DNA of 64,000 nt from Chrysoporthe austroafricana (Eukaryota > Ascomycota > Sordariomycetes > Diaporthales > Cryphonectriaceae): NCBI GenBank assembly GCA_001051155.2, contig JYIP02000004.1, positions 2,102,383 through 2,166,382 of the forward strand. Reading direction: 5' to 3'. Shown here piece by piece: positions 59,033 through 64,000 of this stretch (position 1 is its first letter; every line of letters begins with the position of its first letter). The position numbers and the translations under genes are program-made. Below the pieces are notes generated by a model. The model was given only the letters and a program-made list of their open reading frames with translations, did not search any database and was not told the origin of the DNA.

Positions 59033-61546
59033 GGTGTCTAGACGGTAGCAGCTGTACAGGGGAGGTTCCAACCCGGGATGAGGATTGGGGTTGTGCCGAA
59101 ACATTTTATACACTCTTTAGCTGAGATTCCAAGGCATTGCCCACCTCCCAGCATGCCGATCTGAAATGGCGGGTAGATTGAAGAACAAGCTTGAGGCCGC
59201 TCGATGGCAGGGCAGGAGATGTCGCCTGAAAAGTAACTGTGGTCCGGAGAGGACGCCATTGGCAGGGTGTGGTCACCCTTCACGGCGTGCACAACCCTTC
59301 AACTCGAAGGATCCTGTAGCTTCCTGCTTTAGGACGTAGGAGACATGCAGCATGCAGAGGAAGAGACTACGAAGAGCAGGGGGAATAGTCGGATGAGATC
59401 GAACCCAAGTCAGCAAAGCGGGCGGGTAGGCGGCATAGGGAGCACTCCTCGTGTGAGCCGGTAGGACGGTCTCTGTCTACCGGTAGAGGCGACGGATGAT
59501 GCAGCCCTGCGGCTTGTGGACCCCTCCCTGCTGTCAAGGAGTGGTAATTCAAGACGTGCCGTAACTGTCCATGAAGGTCAGCATGGATATGGCTGCCTAT
59601 CAACTGCATGCGTGGCTGAGGGCCGGACAGGGCAAGGAAGCGGTCATCTGACGGGCCATGCGTGGCGTGTAACCAAACGGTACCTGGGTACTTCAAGCAT
59701 GGCTGATTCCAGGATTCGAATCCCTCCTCGCAAGCAACATACGTTTCTTCCTGCGCAGCAGCCCTAGGAGCTGCAGTGCGCCCCAGTGGCTGCTTAGCGT
59801 GGAATAAACTTAAACAAGGTGATGAGAACCTATGGATATGATACTTGGTCAGCCAGCATGTGTCTGCGGTCAGATAGGGGCTTTGCCAGAGGAATGGCAC
59901 TCCTTTTTGTCCGTATCTCAGAGTCGCAGGCCTGCACATAGGATTTTAGCCACTGATCACTGCGTCTGTGCAAAAAGGTCTCAAGGATTTCTAGGTTGGA
60001 ACTGTGCTCTGCAGCTCGGAACATGACAGAGCAGCGCCGTTCAGTTGGTCATTGGCTCCAAGGCTGTCAGTCTCTGTGGGAGATATGCCGTCAAATCCCA
60101 ACACGCTACGGATGACAAATAAGAGGAGAGGGGGAGGGGAGAGTGGTCAGAGGCTTGGTTGGGAGGGCAGCAATGATAAGCTGACCTGCGGCAGACTCGC
60201 AGAAGCTGGAAGCTGACAGGTGCAACCTCGTCGAGTCTCAGCTGTGACGCTCGAGTTACACGAGCGCTGTTTTCTTACCTGGCTCCGCTATCGTGTAACC
60301 AGACCGCGCTTGCCTAGCTCTCTTGAGTTCTTGGACAAATGGTTGATGGCACACCTATACGACAGCACGTAAGTAACAGCAGCGAAAAACCCTCCATTCA
60401 TAGACCAATTGACTTGGCGCAGGCCGTGTGCTGTGCATAGAGTTCCATGTCGGCATCCTGTGCAGGCTCGTCTCACCGCATCGATCGAAATTCCTTGAAT
60501 CAATTCTGTAGTTGGAGCTCATGGTTGAGCGCCCTTTCTTCAGGGGGCCAACGCTGGACCTCGTGATGCAGCCAATCCTTGGTTGCTATAATACCCAGTA
60601 TAAGATGTGCACCTGACTGAAGTTCGGTTTATACGACATGGTTGCACAAGAAACACTTGCTAATGCCATCATGAGGATTAGACGCCCCAAAGCAATCACA
60701 GATGAATGGTACGAATTCGGTCCACCTTCTAAGTATGGGGACGTGCATACAAGATCAGTGGGGTTCCACAGAGTGCAAAAATCCAGAACCAGCATGCAGG
60801 CCGGGGTGGATTCTCAGAATAGGGCTGAGGTACTTGATTGACTAACTAGTATTGCTCTTGACTTCAGTATGAAGTTCATATCTATTGGATTATCCTGCAC
60901 AAGCCTTCCTTGAAAGCTGGAATGGCATCTGACTGGCCATGAGTGCGCTTCAGCGTTTGCAGGAAGCCTGCATGGTAGAGAGAGCTTGCCAGATCCTCTG
61001 CCCATCACGAACTTGGTCATCCGAGTTGCCACGCAATCGTGAAGGAGCTTAAGCAGACTGTGGTGGACTGGCGTCTCAATGCTGTAACCTGACCAGAGGC
61101 TGACAAGAGTCTACAGCATGTGTTGATACCTGAATTGATGCCAAGCCCGGAAAGTACCATCTTTGAGGATGACTGTTGACGCGAGGTCCTACGACTCCGA
61201 AGTCCAAGTAGCCTCTGCTGAGGGCAATGGCCGATCAACATTGAGAAACCCTCCCTTGGGGTTGGTCACTCTCCGCTAGTCTCTCAAAACATGACTCTAA
61301 GATGTATTATGGACTTCAGTGGTAAAAATCTAATTTGAAGTCTTGGAGGAGCGAAATTGTTACATAAGCAGCCTGGTCTGTGCCAGGTGCAGTTGACATC
61401 ACTCTGCAGGTTGTCGACCCTGGAATTTTCACGGCGTTGACAAGCTCAAGCACACACTCCTAAGCTGTGACACCAGCAACCACCATCACACACTCGTCGA
61501 GTCTGCATCAGTTCACTCCGACGAGTAATCCCTCAGACAACACAAA
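59033..61546. other. intergenic between divergent transcription factor and Tim9 genes
   Basis: About 2.5 kb holding the promoters of both flanking genes, which are transcribed away from each other. No gene seen. The minus-strand open frame at 59367-59939 has no recognisable domain. A T-loop-like sequence near 59711 is not part of a tRNA fold. Confidence 0.5.
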
Positions 61547-61980
61547 ATGGATCAGTGAGTGCAATCACCTATCGGTGCATTCCTGACCCTTCGTACGCAG
61601 GCCGCAAAGCTTACCACCCATCCGGGCAAACAGACTAGGCGGGCTCAACGCCTCCGAGCAGCGTGAGCTCGAACAACGCATGCAGAAACGCCAGGTTAAG
61701 GAGTTTGTGAGCGTGAGTACCTGTCACCTTATTCTACTCCCAAACATCCCTTACTTACCCTTGCGCGATCGCTGACCTTTGCCGGCAACAGCTCTTCGGT
61801 AACCTCGTCGACCACTGCTTCTCCTCCTGCGTTAACGACTTCACGTCCAAGGCCGTCTCCGAGCGCGAAAACGGCTGCGTTACTCGCTGCGTTCAGAAGT
61901 ACATGGCTAGTGGCCAACGGCTGGCAGAGCGGTTCCAGGAACACAATACCGAGATGGCCACCAAAATGGGTCAGAGGTAG
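61547..61980 (+). CDS. TIM9: Tim9, mitochondrial inner-membrane import chaperone
   Basis: Three exons: 61547-61554 (8 nt), 61601-61712 and 61792-61980, with introns of 46 and 79 nt (gtgagt donors, ctgac branches). Joined they encode 102 residues. The twin CX3C signature is exact: CFSSC (49-53), fifteen residues, then CVTRC (69-73). The flanking blocks are LNASEQRELEQRMQKRQVKEF, split by the second intron, and VNDFTSKAVSEREN, both typical of Tim9. With Tim10 it forms a hexamer in the intermembrane space. That hexamer guides hydrophobic carrier proteins to TIM22 and beta-barrel proteins to SAM. The N-terminus is a little longer than usual. A downstream acceptor ending at 61633 (caaacag) would drop 11 residues and give a more typical 91, though the first acceptor has the better-placed branch point. 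A stop follows directly if intron 1 is not removed. Confidence 0.93.
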
Positions 61981-62495
61981 ATGGGGCTGGTGCAAGATAC
62001 GAGATGACTTCACTGGGCGAAAGGGCGTCGCGTATTTGGAAGGGGGTAGAGCACGGATACCCGTGCGGCTTCTGCCGTAGAGGATTTCTCGGATCAAAAG
62101 TCATACAGTGAAAGTATCACTTTTTCAGGGTCGGTGAAGACAAGGTAAAGGCGCATGTCTGGGGGTTGGACATAAGGGATCATAATGAAGTCGGGAGAAA
62201 CGCTCATGTAAAGTCATCAAAAGGGACTTTCATGTTCGGATATGAGATGCCAAAGGCCAGATGGTCAGTCTCGACAACGACAATGCCGTGGCAGAGTATG
62301 TTAGGAGCGGCGCAATTCTACTCACACATTTGCATAACCTCATATGTTTCAACATCGAATCTCAATGCCATTGATCATGGTATCTCTGTCCCGTTATCCC
62401 GCCGACCATTTTCATGTCCAGTCAAACGCCGAAAATGCCACAAATTGACCTCCTTGCTCCGGCTCTTTGAAACCAAACACTCATCAGGAATGTGA
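61981..62495. other. intergenic between convergent Tim9 and Nup188 genes
   Basis: About 515 bases that should hold the two 3' untranslated regions. No gene seen. Confidence 0.5.
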
Positions 62496-64000
62496 TTACT
62501 CTAGATCCTCACTGAGCACCTCCTTGACAGCCTCAAGCAGTGAGATCACTTTCTCCTCTAACAGACTCACGCCCTCCACAGCCGTCTTCATGTTCTTCCA
62601 ATCGGCTTCCCGCTGGCCCAGGGACACTAGTCTCTCGCGCAGCATTTTCCTAGTCGATAGCCAATAGTCCACGCATTCCAGTACCGTAGCCGAATCCCAA
62701 GACACCTCTGGGATCTCGCGGTTGAAATTCGTTCTGTATCCGCTTAAAACGCGTGTCAGAAGTGCAAGAGAATTGATCTCCGAGACACCCAGTAGGGTGA
62801 CGAAGTGAGCACCCCGCGCAGCTGTCCTGCTCATGCCTGGTGCTTCTATACGCTCGGCACTGCTGTCTAGCAGGTTAGGGAACTGATTGAGAACGTACGC
62901 GACCTCGGTGGCGATATTCGGTCCCAGCCCTGGCGCGGACAGAACGTTGAGAAGTAGCGGGAGAATACCCTTCGCCCAGATATCATAGCAACGTTGGGCC
63001 CCTATGTTGTCTGCGAAAGGCTTCACGTTGGGTTCTTGAATGCGGGCTGTGATACTGGCTGCAGCGATCTGAGCTAGTAAGCCGTCGGACGCAAGGTGCT
63101 CAGCAATCGCCGGAACATTGGACAATTGTAGTAGAAACAGTATGCTGAGCTCGCCATAGATGGGATCGCCGTTGATCGCAAACTTGTCGGCCCAGGAGTA
63201 CAGAGATAGCGCGGCTCGCCCAACGTCCTCTGAAATCATGATGCTCAAGATCTCACTGGAATACTCGTCTATGGTCGGTAGGCACAAACACGCTTGGAGG
63301 ATAGCGGTGATGAGGGCCAAATCTTCCGGTAAGACTGCAACCTCCGTATCGTGAATGAGTGAGACCAAGGAGCGGAAGCCCTGGGCCACGATTCGGTGTA
63401 GAATGTTAAAGACACACTGTGTGACTTCGACGAGCCTACTGTCATTCGCTCTATTGTGGTTGTTTATTGATCTTGTTGACGAGGCACCATATGCTCGAAG
63501 TGCTACATAGAGCATTCTAAGCATCGTTCTCCAATGTTGAATCTGTTCGGGCACCAGAGGATTCTCGATGCTGCTCATAGTAGCCCACGCCGTGATTAGG
63601 AGCTCAGCGGCGTCTCTGGCTGTCAGCGAAGTAGGTGGAAGACGTTGCATAATCACCAGTGCAAGATTTGCACGGGACCTCGTGATTCTCAGGAAGATCC
63701 GTTCGGGGCCTTGATTAGTTCGGTTGCAGTCAAGACATTGTCTCGCGACTTGCATCATCTGAGTAGTGATCAAGTGCTCATTCGCTGGAAGACAACTGCT
63801 GAGTTCAAGTAGTAGGAACTCCCAGGCATGGAAGAGAGCCTGGGAAAATAATCAGTCTTGTGATCTGCGCCAAAAGATTCTAGATATAACCAGGAAACTT
63901 ACCACTTGCGCATCCACGAGAGAGAGGTTGAGATTGGCAGCCTCCATCTCGTCCCTAAAGCCATTCCTCTCTCGTGGTCCAGTCCAGCCCGGATCAAAAA
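62496..64000 (-). CDS. NUP188: nucleoporin Nup188, C-terminal part (5' end outside window)
   Basis: Two exons are visible. One runs from the window edge to 63903, the other is 63839-62496, separated by a 63-nt intron (GTAAGT donor, ttcccag acceptor). The reading frame opens at the edge with DPGWTGPRERNGFRDEMEA, then NLNLSLVDAQV, and crosses the intron into ALFHAWEFLLLELSS. It ends with a helical tail, EKVISLLEAVKEVLSEDLE. The stretch is all alpha-helical solenoid, as expected for Nup188, a large scaffold nucleoporin of the inner ring. The wording FRDEMEAANLNLSLVDAQV is characteristic of the fungal C-terminal region. About 480 residues are in view, so perhaps three quarters of the protein lies to the right of the window. 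Nup188 binds Nic96 and helps set the pore's permeability and the passage of membrane proteins. It converges on Tim9. Confidence 0.88.

Noticed and set aside
59700..59740. GATTCGAATCC T-loop-like sequence
   Set aside because: The flanking bases do not form a T-stem or an acceptor stem, and no D-arm or anticodon arm is found upstream.

Overview
This window reads as nuclear DNA of a filamentous ascomycete (Pezizomycotina, most like Sordariomycetes by protein resemblance). The signs are short introns of about 57-252 nt with GT-AG ends and CTGAC or CTAAC branch points, a Zn2Cys6 regulator, a DUF3074 START-like protein, an external alternative NADH dehydrogenase, a MOCS1-type MoaA/MoaC locus, and the absence of operons and Shine-Dalgarno sites. 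Base composition looks moderately GC-rich throughout, without long AT-rich RIP islands. Two single-N sites sit inside poly-A/poly-C runs and look like assembly joins.

Layout, left to right: a DUF3074 protein (minus, cut by the window edge); a gene-poor 6.6 kb stretch with a gap-like site; a hypothetical helical protein (minus, 8.1-9.1 kb); a second empty 7 kb stretch; a Sip3/Ysp1-type (LAM family) lipid-transfer protein (plus, 16.2-20.5 kb); a dead metallophosphoesterase (plus, 21.1-22.2 kb); a second gap-like site; an external NADH dehydrogenase (minus, 23.5-25.4 kb); a single-pass Ser/Thr/Asp-rich membrane protein (plus, 29.9-31.8 kb); a two-RRM protein (minus, 33.3-35.0 kb); a WRAP73/Wdr8 WD40 protein (minus, 36.4-38.0 kb); the molybdopterin-precursor locus MoaA-MoaC (plus, 39.0-41.4 kb); a FYVE protein (plus, 46.1-47.3 kb); an ELO fatty-acid elongase (minus, 48.9-50.5 kb); a dead long-chain fatty-alcohol oxidase (plus, 53.2-55.9 kb); a Zn2Cys6 transcription factor (minus, 56.6-59.0 kb); Tim9 (plus, 61.5-62.0 kb); and the C-terminal part of nucleoporin Nup188 (minus, 62.5-64.0 kb, cut by the window edge).

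The genes are mostly housekeeping and are not a metabolic cluster. Several act at membranes: sterol transfer at contact sites, PI3P reading, fatty-acid elongation, mitochondrial respiration and mitochondrial import. Molybdopterin synthesis begins in mitochondria in eukaryotes, and the MoaA half starts with a presequence-like segment. The most unusual items are the MoaA-MoaC locus, whose unspliced reading frame ends in Gly-Gly-stop exactly where splicing would fuse it to MoaC, and the two pseudogenes, which both carry changes that can be read as C:G-to-T:A transitions. I found no new defence, mobile or biosynthetic system. Exon borders were placed by eye from splice motifs and frame continuity.
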